A stretch of DNA of 64,000 nucleotides from contig MU008181.1 of the NCBI GenBank assembly GCA_010909165.1, positions 62,001-126,000 of the forward strand, in the 5' to 3' direction. Within the stretch, counting starts at the first letter, position 1. Every line of letters starts with the position of its first letter. Below are positions 24,249 to 35,858 of the stretch, piece after piece. Origin of the DNA: Anthoceros angustus. Its lineage: Eukaryota; Streptophyta; Anthocerotopsida; Anthocerotales; Anthocerotaceae. The position numbers were made by a program, and so were the translations under genes. A model generated the notes under the pieces. The model was not told where the DNA came from. It saw only the letters and a list, made by a program, of their open reading frames with translations, and searched no databases.

Positions 24249-26840
24249 ATGCAGATCCTCAATAAATTCAGGCAGCTTGATGCCTACCCTAAGATCAATG
24301 AAGATTTCTACAGCCGGACGCTTGCCGGAGGTGTCATCACGATCGTTACTTCGATTGCTATCATCATCCTCTTCTTCTCCGAACTTAGTGAGTGCTCCTC
24401 TGTTGCTGCATGCTGCTTGGCACACAGTGGAAAATTCGGCATTGTTTTGGGTGGTTGAGTGAGTTTCTGCTGGTTAGTTTGTTTGGGTTGGGTTGTATGG
24501 TGGTCAGCCGGCGGATTCGGCAGTCACATGCTCCGCCACGCTGCGAGGCATCGGGCCATGGCTTGGATTGGGAAAAGGAGGGAGTGTTGATGTCTGACGT
24601 GATGTGATATGGTCATCTTCGCAGACCTGTATTTACAACCACGAATCCTCAATCAGCTTGTTGTGGACACTTCGAGGGGAGAGACTCTTCAGATTAAAGT
24701 GAGTGGGGCTTTTGCCGGCTTAATTTTTTCCGTCGAGGGGAGAGACTGTGAATTGTTCGTGGTCTGTCTTTTGCTTTCTAACCACGTTAACCTCTACTTC
24801 GTGTCTTACTTGCAGTTAGATATCACCTTTCCTTCCTTAGCTTGTTCCGTTATCAGCCTTGATGCTATGGACATCAGTGGCGAGCAGCACCTTGATGTGG
24901 TATGACGTTAGTGTTGAAACTACCTTCTAGGTTAAAGATCCTTTATGTCAAATGATTATCCAACCGTCAACACGCAGACAATATGGTTTCTCTTGCATTT
25001 GTGTAGACTCAGTTTTGTGCCTTTGTGCAGAAACATAACATCTTCAAAAAGCGACTGAAGGAAGGGGCTGTGGTAGAAGTGAAGCCCGATGTTGTCAATG
25101 TGCCAAAGGTAGGCACAGCATGAGCTCCGGTTTCTGCATAAATAGGTTTCGGACCTCCACAGATTCTTCTTGTGACCTTGTATCTTGCGTTTCTGCAGCT
25201 TGAGAAGCCCCTGCAAAGACATGGAGGGAGGTTGGAGCACAATGAAACTTATTGTGGTTCTTGCTTTGGTGCTGAAACGGTAATCCTCCCTGACTTGGAA
25301 AAGTGAAGATTGTGAGCCTCTCCTTCTGATATCAGGGGCGAGAAGTATAAGCTGGTAGATAACATTGCCGATGGGCAGGTGAGTGGAACTCTGTCATGGT
25401 TAACTGTTTGCTATGTGCTGCTGGTTCAGAGTGACGATCAGTGCTGCAACAGTTGTGAAGAAGTGCGAGAGGCATACCGGGACAAAGGCTGGGCATTGAC
25501 TAATGTTGAACTGATTGATCAGGTGACATTGAAGCTTCAATGAGAACATCTTGTTTCTATCTGTCTCTAACCTCTTTAATCTCACGCAGTTGTTGCAACT
25601 TTTTGCAGTGCAAGCGAGAGGGGTTTCTTGAGAGAATAAAGGAGGAGGAAGGGGAAGGGTGCCAACTGTATGGATCGCTGGAGGTTAACAAAGTGGCAGG
25701 AAACTTCCATTTCGCTCCTGGGAAAAGTTTCCAGCATTCAAACATTCATGTGCATGATATCCAGACCTTCGGCAAGGACTCATTCAATGTAGGTCCTTAT
25801 CCAAACTTTCTCTGAAGCCCATTGAATTTCAGAGCAGGGGATCCGTGCTGTAATTTGACGGGGTTCTCACCGGCCTTATCCTTTCCTGTGTGCAGCTATC
25901 TCATCACATCAACGAGCTGACTTTTGGTGCTCATTTTCCCGGAATATCGAATCCCTTGGATCGGTGAGTATGTGCTGAATAGCTGCTCAGTTTATGCTTG
26001 GTCCACTTTCTTCGATGTCAATTGCTTGCAGAGAAGGATTCTGGTCCTGATTCAATCAGACACCTATTACTTCTATAATGGCTGGTTTGTTCCTTACAGG
26101 GTAGGACAAACACAAGAAACGCCAGCAGTCATGTATCAATACTTTCTTAAGGTAAACATCCCACCATCTGGTTTACTTTCTTTTATAGCAATTTGCCAAA
26201 AAAAAGACTTTCTGTGGCAACTGCGAATTGGGTCTCAGCGTTAACGCAAACGGGGGTCCTTACCAGGTGGTACCAACCTCCTACACGGACGTCCGCGGCT
26301 TCAAGATTTCCTCAAATCAGGTAAGCCTTGCAGCGGCAGACTCGCCATATCAAAATGGCAGACGAAGCCGAATGCCAAGGTCCTGTCTCACCCTTTGTCC
26401 ACTGTGATGGCAGTACTCCGTGACAGAGTACGCCAAGACGGTTGTCCCTGGGCAAAGGGGTGCCCTGCCTGGAGTTTTCTTCTTCTACGACTTGTCGCCT
26501 ATAAAGGTATACCTCTTATCATCCTTGGCCTGGGTCCACGTAGAATCGTCCAGGGAATAGTTGTGCACACCGTGACCCTGCCTGTTCTGCAGGTTGAGTT
26601 CATGGAAACGAGGACATCCTTCCTTCATTTTTTAACCAATGTCTGTGCTATTGTCGGAGGTACGCTTGATTCTTGCTCATTTTTCTCTCCTGCATAGTAC
26701 ATTTGGATGTCTGAGCAGGTAGTTCACCCCTGTACTCCAACCGTGCAGGAGTCTTCACCGTGGCCGGCATTATCGACGCTCTCGTCTACCATGGGCAGAA
26801 AGCCATCAAGAAGAAAATCGAAATCGGCAAACTCAGCTGA
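24249..26840 (+). CDS. ERGIC3/Erv46-like COPII vesicle cargo-receptor subunit
   Basis: Thirteen exons join in phase to 384 aa: 24249-24387, 24625-24698, 24816-24899, 25031-25108, 25199-25279, 25430-25522, 25609-25788, 25896-25963, 26100-26151, 26267-26320, 26414-26506, 26593-26659, 26749-26840. The order is FRQLDAYPKINEDFYSRTL, the first membrane span (GGVITIVTSIAIIILFF), DTSRGETLQI, FPSLACSVISLDAMDISG and the Erv46 Cys insert (CGSCFGAE ... CCNSCEEVREAY). Then come GNFHFAPGKSFQHS, FFFYDLSPIKV, FLHFLTNVCAIVGGVFTVAG and a C-terminal KKKIEIGKLS. It is close to At1g22200 in length and motifs. Erv46 and Erv41 form a heteromer that cycles between ER and Golgi and retrieves ER residents. Confidence 0.95.
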
Positions 26841-27498
26841 TTCTCCAATACCCTACCTCCCCTACCCTTGCCACGATCAGGCTTGAGTGCGCCGATCCGT
26901 GGCAAGGCACCCATTTAGATCAGGTTAACTTAAATGTACCGTAGTGCTTTATTCTTGTGTTGGGATCAACTGGAGAAAGCCCTGATGGAGGCCTTCTTCC
27001 AGGTCAAGCTGAGAGTCCATCCAATTTTGGGCATTCAAGGTCTCATGTATTGTAATCTTTACTTTCAATTCTGGCATTTTCACGCCGGGAATGGATGTAC
27101 ATATGTAGATTTGTAGAGTGTAGGCGCTCCGTGGCAACGGCTAGTATCCCCCGGTTCAAACCGCGGTTTGTTGGGTGTATTTTTAGGCGGCCGCTCTCAC
27201 TGCGCAATAATTACTACATGCATGTTCACTAACTTATTTTCGCGCCAAGTTATGTCACCGTCGATGCTGCCCGATCCGACGGCGTCCCTCGGTCGTGAAG
27301 CCAACTCTTACTCTCGGGCTAAAACAGAGCTCTACGATGGCGGCCATTGCTGTCTTTGCTGCAAAGATCCTTCCCGCATTGCATCATCTCTGTGCGCTGT
27401 GCTGCAACTCGAAATCGGCCGGCGCAGGCGCAGATTTTGCCGGAGCGTGAGCTCGGTTGGCATTGCGCGTATGTAACTGTATTGCGCTTTTTGCGATC
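26841..27498. promoter_or_regulatory. CDCA7 upstream region with a consensus E2F site
   Basis: TTTTCGCGCC at 27237-27246 is a perfect canonical E2F site (TTTSGCGCS class), 253 bp upstream of the CDCA7-like ATG. CDCA7 is a known E2F/Myc target in animals. Plant control by E2F is an inference. The rest of the spacer is the 3' region of the Erv46-like gene. Confidence 0.6.
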
Positions 27499-28863
27499 AT
27501 GTCCGACTGTGAAGATCTGGTGAATGAAATGGAGCGTAAAGGAGCAAGGATTTGCGCAAGGTAGCAAGAAGCGGGGTTTGTTGAGCGTGAGCACTATTGC
27601 TGCTGGGAATTTCAAGAAGGTGTGGAAGGTGCGGGGAAATGGGGGGGAAGAGGAGGCGGGCGAGCCCGGGCCCGGGCGAGGAGGAGCAACCGGAGGTTTG
27701 CGAGTATGAGCAAGAGCGGCAGGCCAACATCCTGAAGAACGAGAAGCGGATGGCAGAATTGGGGCTGCTGGATTCTTGCCAGGCTTTTGCGAGAGCTGGG
27801 AGGCCGAAAAAGGCCCAGCGGCCGGCGAAGCGGCCCGCCACGCCGCCTCCCACCCGCCGGTCGTCCAGGTGACGAGGAAGAGGAGATGGCTGTCTTGTGA
27901 TGTCCGATTTCAGCTTGCGCGCCTGATGTGGGATAAATGCAGACTGCAAGGCGCGCCCGTGCCAACCTACCGGGAGCTGTCGGAGAGGGACATCAACGGG
28001 GGCGGCAACAGCGGCAGCGGCGTCTCCAGGAGGGAGATCCCTGAAGGCACCAAGCCCGAGTTCTATACCGACCAAGACGAGAAGCTCCTGGGATCGTACC
28101 AAGAAGCATGGGAGCTCTTCGTCGATGGCTTCGGCCCTGACGGCAAGCGCGTCTACGACCCCGTGCGGGGCAAGACGTGCCATCAATGCAGGTGTGCTTC
28201 TCCCTCCAGCTTGCCCTCTTTGCTTCCCTGCCTGACTACCGTTCCCCTTCTAATAAATTGCTTCGTCTTCTTCTCGCCCCTTCAGGCAGAAGACCATGGG
28301 CCTGCGCACCTGGTGCAGCCAGTGCAAGGCCCTGCACGGCCAGTTCTGCGGCGACTGTCTCTTCATCAGGTTTGTGCCCTCGCCTCCTCTCCTCCTCATC
28401 TTCCATTCCCGCACCTCACATTTTTACCATACGCCGGGCATGCGTTTCAGGTACGGTGAGAACGTGCGGGAGGCGCTGCAGAACAAGCAGTGGGTGTGTC
28501 CTGTGTGCCGAGGCATTTGCAACTGCAGCTTCTGTCGCCCTAAACGGGGCTGGCCGCCCACCGGTTGCCTGTACAAAGTGGTAGGTTCTGGCTCTCCGTT
28601 TCAAGGGAAGAATGCTGGGATGAATGGATGCTCACTTCCGGGCCTGGCTGGCTTCTGTTGTGTTGTGTGTCCAGGCTGTGAGGGAAGGCTACAAGTCGGT
28701 GGCTCATTACTTGATGCGCACCCGGCGAGCCCCTCCGCCTCCACCGCCCACACAAGAGTCCGAAGAGAAAGCCAAGGCCGTGGATGCGTGTGCGTCATCG
28801 GCAGCCTCTATACGCCGCTCCCTCAACTTCCCCGTCGCAGACATTCTTCTTTCCAGCCGCTAG
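27499..28863 (+). CDS. CDCA7-like zinc-finger chromatin protein (zf-4CXXC_R1)
   Basis: Six exons join in phase to 321 aa: 27499-27560, 27617-27868, 27943-28191, 28286-28369, 28451-28580, 28675-28863. The family signature YEQERQANILKNEKRMAELG precedes RRSSRLQG, with the splice between Arg and Leu placed by phase. The Cys-rich domain follows: CHQCRQKT, WCSQC, GQFCGDC, RYGENV, WVCPVCRGICNCSFC and GWPPTG, then GYKSVAHYL. This is the plant class-II form, which has a shorter loop than animal CDCA7. CDCA7 partners with the HELLS/DDM1 remodeller in DNA methylation. That role here is inferred from the family. Intron 1 (56 bp) is the least certain junction. Confidence 0.88.
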
Positions 28864-29750
28864 CAGAACGCAGCTGCATCTGTGCACTCCCATCTGCGTG
28901 CAGCCTGGTGCCCTTCAACTCGCTCTCCTGACTGTAAATATCGAATACCTACAATTAATGGGAAGACGAGGACTGTCGTTGCACAGTAGGTACCAAGATT
29001 TCAGCTTACTGAGATTCCAGCTGACCTACAGCACATACATATGCATGTACTTAGGTGTCCATCCATACTAAATAGGTAGGTAGAAGACCTTTAGTGAAAG
29101 ACGAGATGGGTGAGCCTCATCCGCTGTTTCTACCTGCGAGACTTGCTTGGAAATATCTTGAAAATCAGACGGAATGAAACTTAATGCTTTCAGACAGCTC
29201 CTCCCTGGAGTATGCAGTCACGCTCAAGTGGTGTTTACATTGAGTTTGGTGCCCCTCGGTATGCGGCTGTTGCCGAAGCATTATTTACTTACTATAAAAT
29301 ATTTTATACCTTATTATATAATTATATAACTGGTCGGTGTTCTGGGTACGGCCCCGTCTCCTTCGTTGAGGCTTTTCGCGAACGCCGGCCCGTTTTGCCT
29401 GGATGTTGGGTTCCCATGAACGGGCAGCCCGGGTCGGAAACGCTATGATCGCCCACAACGATTTACTCACATGTGGGACCACAGGCTCTAAATTAAAAAC
29501 CCTGACTCCCTCCCTCAGTCGCCCGTTGTACACGGGCTTGCCGCTGAGCCGAGGGCGAATTGAATAGGGGGCTCAAACGTTTGGTGGTCAAACGGGAATC
29601 CCATTTGATCGCCAAAATATGCTCGATAAGTTCATCTGGGATGTTGGAGACGGGACCCGTTTAGGATCCCCCTTTGCCACAAACCGGGAAATGGTAAGAA
29701 TTTGTTTATCGAAAATCTCGTTTATCACTTGAGTTAGGGTTTGTATGAGG
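28864..29750. other. Spacer leading into the transposon block
   Basis: About 890 bp, AT-rich around 29.28-29.33 kb. No gene recognised. Part of it may belong to the Harbinger element, whose left end I could not fix. Confidence 0.4.
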
Positions 29751-30391
29751 GTTCTTCAGTTTGAATTCCTTGGCGAGTCTACTTCACAAAATGGCTCATG
29801 TAAGTCAGCAACTTCAAATGTTGGAAGCGGTGGCCCAAGTGGTAGATTTGAGTTTCGTGATGGAAGAGGACAACTCTTATTTGGAATATGCTAGTGGTGA
29901 GAAAGAAACAAGCAAGCTTTCACTTAAGAGCTTCAAATATGCAGATTTGCTTGGTGAATGACCCATCATCGTTGTAGTGGTTACAATTCTACTTGTTTTG
30001 AATCGGAGAGGTACTTGGCAGATAGGACTCGAGGTTAAAAAGTTCACAGTATGTCTTGTTCTTTTTTCAGTATGATATGTGTCCTAGATCATTTCGTCAA
30101 ATGACTAGAATGGACAAGCAATCATTCTTCTCTTTGGTGGACATGATTTCCTCTCAACAAGTGTTTCAAAATATGCCTACAATTGGCGCTATGTCACGCA
30201 TCTTAGCTATAGGAGTGTTGAAATCTGCCTTGTGTGTTGAGCCATAGGTGTTTTTGTATGCAGCTACCAAAAGGGGATAGTTTACATAGCTATTATCACC
30301 CAAGAGATATTGCCCAGGCTCATATAACACGTGATATGATGCTCAAGAGAGGAGCGGCGAAGGCATGTAATGTCTACACAGCTACCTAGAT

Positions 30392-30575
30392 TTCCTCCAA
30401 TTATGATATCAAGTTTTCATAGCCCAAACCTATAAGCTAAACAGGCAACGAAGCGTGAAATGAAGTGAGGTTGATGCTTGTAGTTCCTCCAATTATGATA
30501 TCAAGTTTTCATAGCCCAAACCTATAAGCTAAACAGGCAACGAAGCGTGAAATGAAGTGAGGTTGATGCTTGTAG
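30392..30575. repeat. 92-bp exact tandem duplication
   Basis: The block beginning TTCCTCCAATTATGATATC at 30392 repeats at 30484. It sits at the left breakpoint of the inverted Harbinger core. Confidence 0.95.
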
Positions 30576-30930
30576 GCCAGACCTGTAGACATGTAGAGGA
30601 GTCTACTCTTGTCATTGCAAACAACTTGAGCATTAATATTGTACCTACCTTTCCTGTCATAATAACATTCACCATGAGCCTTGGGTTTCTGTGCTAGGGG
30701 AAACACTATGCCATCGATAAGCCCGATGCAACCTAGAAAGCCTAAAATTGTAAACCTCCTAATCAAAAGGGCACGCTCATCTTGTTTCGGCCACTGTACG
30801 TATGGAGACATTACATTTTCTAGAGCTAGAAGACATATTCGAGTATAGTTCACCACACTGCCTATGCTCATACCCCACTGCTGTAAGGTCTGTTGAATGG
30901 AAATTCCATTGCTAGAATGCCCTAACCTAT
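30509..30930 (-). pseudogene. Inverted catalytic core of the Harbinger transposase
   Basis: The minus strand reads NGISIQQTLQQWGMSIGSVV (helix-turn-helix region), VQWPKQDERALLIRRF, then GFLGCIGLIDGIVFPLA with the first catalytic Asp, then YYDRKGRYNINAQVVCNDKSR with the strand that normally holds the second Asp region. The frame fails after LLYMSTG, where the family has GWPGS-HD. It is oriented opposite to the flanking parts of the same protein. Confidence 0.75.
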
Positions 30931-31293
30931 CATTGTATTGGGGTGTTAAAGTCTCGTTGGTTTAGTTTGAAGGAAATACGCACTCAAATTAACAACAGAG
31001 CTAGCTATTCACATATTTGCCGTTGGATCCTGGTCTGTGCCCTTATCCACAATTATATGGTGTCCACACAAGATCTATGGTCGGAAAAAGATATGTTGGG
31101 GACATGCATATATGAAGACACTTACCCTCGCGAGCATGAAGAAACGAGTACTCCTTCGTAAGCAAGAATACCATCAGAAGCTGCTCATCGAGTTGCAGGG
31201 CGGGAGTTGCAAGAAAAAGTCATGGCAGCAACTTTAAGGTTTCACCGTTAGCCAGGAGGTTGTCTTCATATGTAAACTCGTGTACAGCAGTCA

Positions 31294-31800
31294 AAGAGAA
31301 AGCCCGTCTCAAGTGCTTTCCTAAGATGTAACACATGGCAAATTTGGACAAGTGAGTAGGTAGACACTAGTGCTCAAAGTTTTTGCTCTCAATCACCAAT
31401 CTTGGTTTAGAATTGCAACTTCACATGTGGTTTCCAGACTCTACAAATTGTCTTAAATCTCGACAAGGCTGCCAAAAGAAAGCCTGTTTCAAGGCTTTCC
31501 TAAGATGTAACTCATTACAAATTTGGACAACTAGGTAATTGGTAGACACCAGTGCTCAAAGTTTCTACCCTCAATCACCAATCTTGTTTTAGAACTGCAA
31601 CTTCTCATGCGGTTTCCAGACTCCACAAAACATCTTAAACTTAGACAGGGTAGTTAAAAGAAAGCTCGTTTCAAGGGCTTTTCAAGATATAACTCATTAC
31701 AAATTTAGACAAGTAGGTTGGTAGACACCGGTGCTCAAAGTTTCTGCCCTCAATCACCAATCTTGATATAGAACTGCAACTTCTCATGGGGTTTAGTTTA
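31294..31800. repeat. About 180-bp tandem repeat, 2.8 copies
   Basis: Copies begin near 31296, 31476 and 31658 (periods 180 and 182), each with AGAAAGC, AAGATGTAAC, GACAAGTAGGT-like and TCAATCACCAATCTTG blocks in order. Divergence is about 10-15 percent. The length is satellite-like, but here it is a short array beside a Harbinger remnant. Confidence 0.9.
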
Positions 31801-32334
31801 TAAGATAAACTTCAGATTAGTTCATAAGCCCGAGCCAATGCCTTTGCGTACTCGTTTTGAGCTCAATGCAATTTGTGATAAACTGACTCCCAGTTGTGTG
31901 GGCATAGATGGCTGGGAGCCGCAAGTCAAAACAAGAGCACGAGAAGAAGGGACAACATTTTGTGGAAGAGGGGTGGGATGAGCAACCATGGGACGCCTTG
32001 CAAAAGTAGGAGAAGACATACCATAAGAGGGTATGAGCTCTTGCAGGAAAGACGCAGGAATGCTAAGGATGCAGAGAACTCTTTCAGAGGAGGGGAAGAG
32101 GGGGAAACAGAAATGTGAAAGATGAACGTGAATGAGAATGTGTTGTTTGTGTTGACACAAGAGGTCACAGCATTCGCCCAATGCCTGCATCGAATCGGGG
32201 TTGTCGTTGAATGTGGAGGCAAATGGAAATTTCGATTATAGGCAGGTATCATGCCGTGTGATACTAATCTCTGCACTTGGGTTTAGTGTTTGATTAGCAT
32301 TAATTAATCTAATTACTTATCTTTAAGTAAGTAA

Positions 32335-32440
32335 TTAGTGTTAATTAATCTAAAGTGCTTATGTTAATTAAACATTGATTAGTGTTAATTAATCTAAGGT
32401 GCTTATGTTAATTAAGCATTGATTAGTGTTAATTAAACAT
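32335..32440. repeat. 44-bp AT-rich tandem repeat
   Basis: AGTGTTAATTAA recurs at 32337, 32381 and 32425, with GTGCTTATGTTAATTAA between. The preceding 50 bp carry related TTAATTAA words. Confidence 0.85.
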
Positions 32441-32574
32441 GGTTAGCAATAGCTAAGTGGATAAGCTCAAGTAATATGCTTTGGCATATTCCTTGCATAT
32501 TATAGTGTACTCTTAGGATATTTACGGCATATCGATGCGATAGGATATCTTAGGAATATGCGATGCGGGGTTAG

Positions 32575-32624
32575 TATATATAGACCCTTCCATTGAGGAC
32601 AAGCTTAGATCATAGCTTGTCCTC
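32575..32624. other. TATA-like box followed by a perfect 11-bp inverted repeat
   Basis: TATATATA begins at 32575. From 32595 to 32624 the sequence GAGGACAAGCT, eight bases, AGCTTGTCCTC forms a perfect hairpin near the expected transcription start. No ORF follows. Confidence 0.7.
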
Positions 32625-32639
32625 TGATATCTAATCTGA

Positions 32640-34600
32640 GGTGTTGTGAGGAGGCCAAAGCTATGACTCAGGAGGCGATGTGTGAGGAATTTGCGTGTTG
32701 TTCGTGGGAGAGTGTGTTTGTCTTTACGATGTGCGAGCTACTCCCTCCTGTTATTTATTGGTTTGCACCTATATACTGCGTATTAGATTTGTTTGCTTGG
32801 TTGTTGGTGGGAAGTGCTTATATGAATTCAAGTGCTTCATAAATGCGTATGAGTAACAAGTTGAGTTTGAGACCCCTCTTTCAAAAACTTATCATTTAGA
32901 GAAGAACATGGGAGCCCTCGAATATACTCCCACTCTCCATAATCTTCGGGTTCATGATGAGCCGTGTCCTCTCAAACGGGAAAATTCCCCTAACTGTTTA
33001 AGAGGTTTGGCAGAACATGTTTGTCAATGAGCCCCCCTAATGTAAATACTACTTCAGACACGGTCTTCCACAACCCACACTTCTAGCCTCTTAAAATATT
33101 TCTTTTCAATGCCATAAATTCCCCAGCAAATTACATGCCACCATTCTACTCCATGTTCGACACAATATAGTAGGCACATCCGTAAACCATGGGACCAACC
33201 AGTGCCACCACAAACAAACTTTTTGTCAGCCGAAACTCGCGAGCTCCTGACGTCGACCCATTCTCCTAGTGACAACATTGCGAACCTAGGGCTTCTCTAA
33301 TGCAATGCAAGGAAAACCCGCCAAGGGCAGGACCCCAGGTAGCCTCATCAGTGCCATAGCGCAAGGTGAGGTCGTCCATTGTGGAGCTACTTTTGCTGAC
33401 GGCCAGCCGGGCGTACACAAGTCCCGTGTCGTTGTAGTCCCGGTCCCAAGGGAATAATCTTTCTGTTCGCTTGCGATTTCCTACTCAGTGACCTAACTTA
33501 TCCTTCTTCTACTGCGATCGGCAACCTTCTAGGCGACAATGCATGGAAGAAACCGATTCACCTCCGCGTCTCCCTTGCGGACTCTGGTGAGACGCGAATT
33601 GCGGCGTGGGACGGAGGTGCCACTCGGGGAGGTGTTTTCCACAAGGGACTGAGTCGTACTACCCTCTATATCCTCAGCGCCCGTATCGCTCCCTTGCAAC
33701 GTCCGCTTACCTTACTCTATGTCTCACATTTACACTATCGTACAGACACGGTGTGGCCAAACATTTAAGGACTCGTTCTCGTCCCAGTGTCCTCTCTCTC
33801 ACCTGGGGCTCCCTCGCCGCTTTACTCTTGCCGACCTCGTCCGCACCCTGAGGTGCTTGGTTGGAGTTGCATGTTCCGGTGAGTGGGTTGCAGCGCCTCC
33901 GCGTTTGCGTCCACCGGTCCGTCCAGTTCGGGCTCTACACGTCCTCCTTGGTGACTAGCCTTCTGCGCCCGTTCCGGTCTGCTGGTCATCGGGGTCCTGC
34001 CCTGGAAGAGCAGGGGTCTCGACTTCTCCACACCTGCACTCACCACCACGCGTTAGGGGTCCGTCACTAGAACCTGGATAGTTCTCTCCGGAGTAGTCCG
34101 CCCGCTCGGTGACTCGAGACTCGCGTTAGTACTGGACCCACACGAGCCTGAAGGTATAATGCAGCATCAACCCCAAAAGAAAAATCACACTACTGGGACG
34201 GCAAACCCCCTCTTGTACTACGTTTCGAGGTAGTGCCTTTATTACATTCCTAAATTGGCTTTGTTGCCAGCTAACTACGCACGCGCAAGTGATGCCAATC
34301 CCCTGCCCGTGCCTACCTATGTCTACGACAGTGAGGCTGTTGTTGACTATGGCTGACTCCTGACCCTGGCAGCCCAATCCCTAGCTTTGGCGCCTGGGGG
34401 CACCCAATCGGATTATTCTTGACCCCGTAGTCCCGCAGAGGCCCTATCCCTTCCTCTAATCCGGTCAAGGCATGCCATCGAGGTGGCGACAGCTAACATC
34501 GTTATTAAATCCTCCTCGGCTCATTCATGACTCTACCAGTCTCATGTTGTCATTGGTGCCATGGTGGGTCCCCTACCCGCAGGTCCGTTTGTCTTGGACT
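32640..34600. other. Unassigned transposon-block sequence
   Basis: About 2 kb with no recognisable coding family. The short ORFs on both strands lack domain motifs. Probably decayed repeats. Confidence 0.4.
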
Positions 34601-34639
34601 GGTCGAGTCTGACCTCCGACCAAGTCCGCCCTTAACATT

Positions 34640-34865
34640 AGAGGTCGGGCTTCTGGGTCCGTTCCTCCCCTAGGAGTCCGGACTTCTGGGTCCGTCTTCA
34701 TAATAGGGGCTCAGACCTCTAAGTCCGGCCTTTCCTCAGGGGTCCAGACCCTCAAGTCCGGACCCGCCTCCGGTATCCGGACCTCCAAGTCCGGACCTGC
34801 CTCCGGTATCTGGATCCCCAAGTCGGGACCCGCCTCCGGTATCCGGACCCCCAAGTCCGGACCGT
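34640..34865. repeat. 33-bp C/T-rich tandem repeat
   Basis: GCCTCCGGTATC starts at 34766, 34799 and 34832 (33-bp period). More divergent units with AAGTCCGG or GGGTCCG extend back to about 34640. Confidence 0.85.
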
Positions 34866-35117
34866 TTCACGACCGCGTCCCCACAGCCCCGATCATCGTG
34901 TCCCGGAGCCCTTCAAGTTAGCAGCTGTGCTTCCACAGCCACAAAATGAGACACCGGCCCCTCTTCCCTTCTCGGTCTTCCCTCCTCCGAAGCACTTCCC
35001 CTTACACCCCCCGTGTTGGGTGCTAGGTGCGGAGGACCTACCTCTTGCTCCGTCGTAGTTGCTCCGTCGTCTTCCCCCGACCGTCTTCTGTCCACCGGGC
35101 CCTTCTCGCTGCTGCTC

Positions 35118-35858
35118 TCATTCCCAAACAGAGCACCCAAGTTCCCCGCAGCTGCGTTTTCCCCCAAACCTTCTCTCTAGGCCCCTCAGGCTCTTGGTGG
35201 CCCGCGTTGGTCGCTGGTGGTGCACCGCCAGCTCCGCATGGTAGTACGCGAAGTCCGAGTCGACCTGCTGAATGGCCTCCTCCACATGGGCCCTGAGAAC
35301 TCGATATTCCCGCCTCCAGAGGTTCACCGGTAATCGAGCGTGCTCGTCCACCCGTTGGGCCGTTCCATCCCCCATGCCCTCTAGCCGGGCCTTTGCAGCA
35401 TCCCTGAAAGCCGTTAAGGAGGCTTCCGCCACCTTCTGAAGCCGTCGCTTCTCGTTGGCCCGCTCTGTTTCCTGTTCCCTCTGTAGAGCGGCCAATTGGC
35501 CCGCCAAGACTTGGGATTCTCCTTCCGTCCTTCGCAGACAGACCAGCAACTTCTGCTCTTCGTTCCTCCATTGCTGCTGCTCCGTCACCCTCTAGCTCAG
35601 CACTTTCATCTCCCTCTCCAGCCGGTCCGGGGTTTCTATTAGACGGTTGGCATCGGCCAGCTCCTTCTGAAGCTCCGCGACATCTAATTCCTTGCTTCGC
35701 CGATGGCTTTCCTCCACCCTAAGGCAGAGTTGGATTCTTTCTACCTCCCGCTCGTGGTCCGCTAAATCAAAGCACGTTTGCCAGTCAAGCGTGCACTTCC
35801 TCCGAGCTATGGAGTGCCCACTGAAGGTACAGGTTTCAACACTGGGATAGTTTTGCAT
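35118..35858 (-). pseudogene. Coiled-coil ORF interrupted by an in-frame TAG
   Basis: One frame is open from 35858 to 35118 except for TAG at 35594-35592. It begins with a short Cys-containing part (TCTFSGHSIARRKC), then a long heptad-rich coiled coil (VAELQKELADANRLIE, LAGQLAALQREQETERANEK). I do not recognise the family. Its place beside repeats suggests a gag-like or other transposon protein. The open frame on both sides of the TAG suggests a recent lesion. Confidence 0.5.

Larger units (their letters stand above)
29761..31240 (+). mobile_element. PIF/Harbinger-type transposon remnant with inverted core
   Basis: The plus strand holds the N-terminal part (RSFRQMTRMDKQSFFSLVDM, about 30075-30134) and the C-terminal part (GVLKSRWFSLKEIRTQINN ... 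CALIHNYMV, about 30940-31055) of a DDE_Tnp_4 transposase. The catalytic middle lies between them on the minus strand. All three parts carry stops or frameshifts. Terminal inverted repeats were not identified, so the outer limits are approximate. Confidence 0.75.

Noticed and set aside
27869..27913. A 45-bp intron in CDCA7 ending at TTTCAG
   Set aside because: It gives an immediate in-frame stop. The 74-bp choice ending at 27942 keeps the phase and the family sequence.
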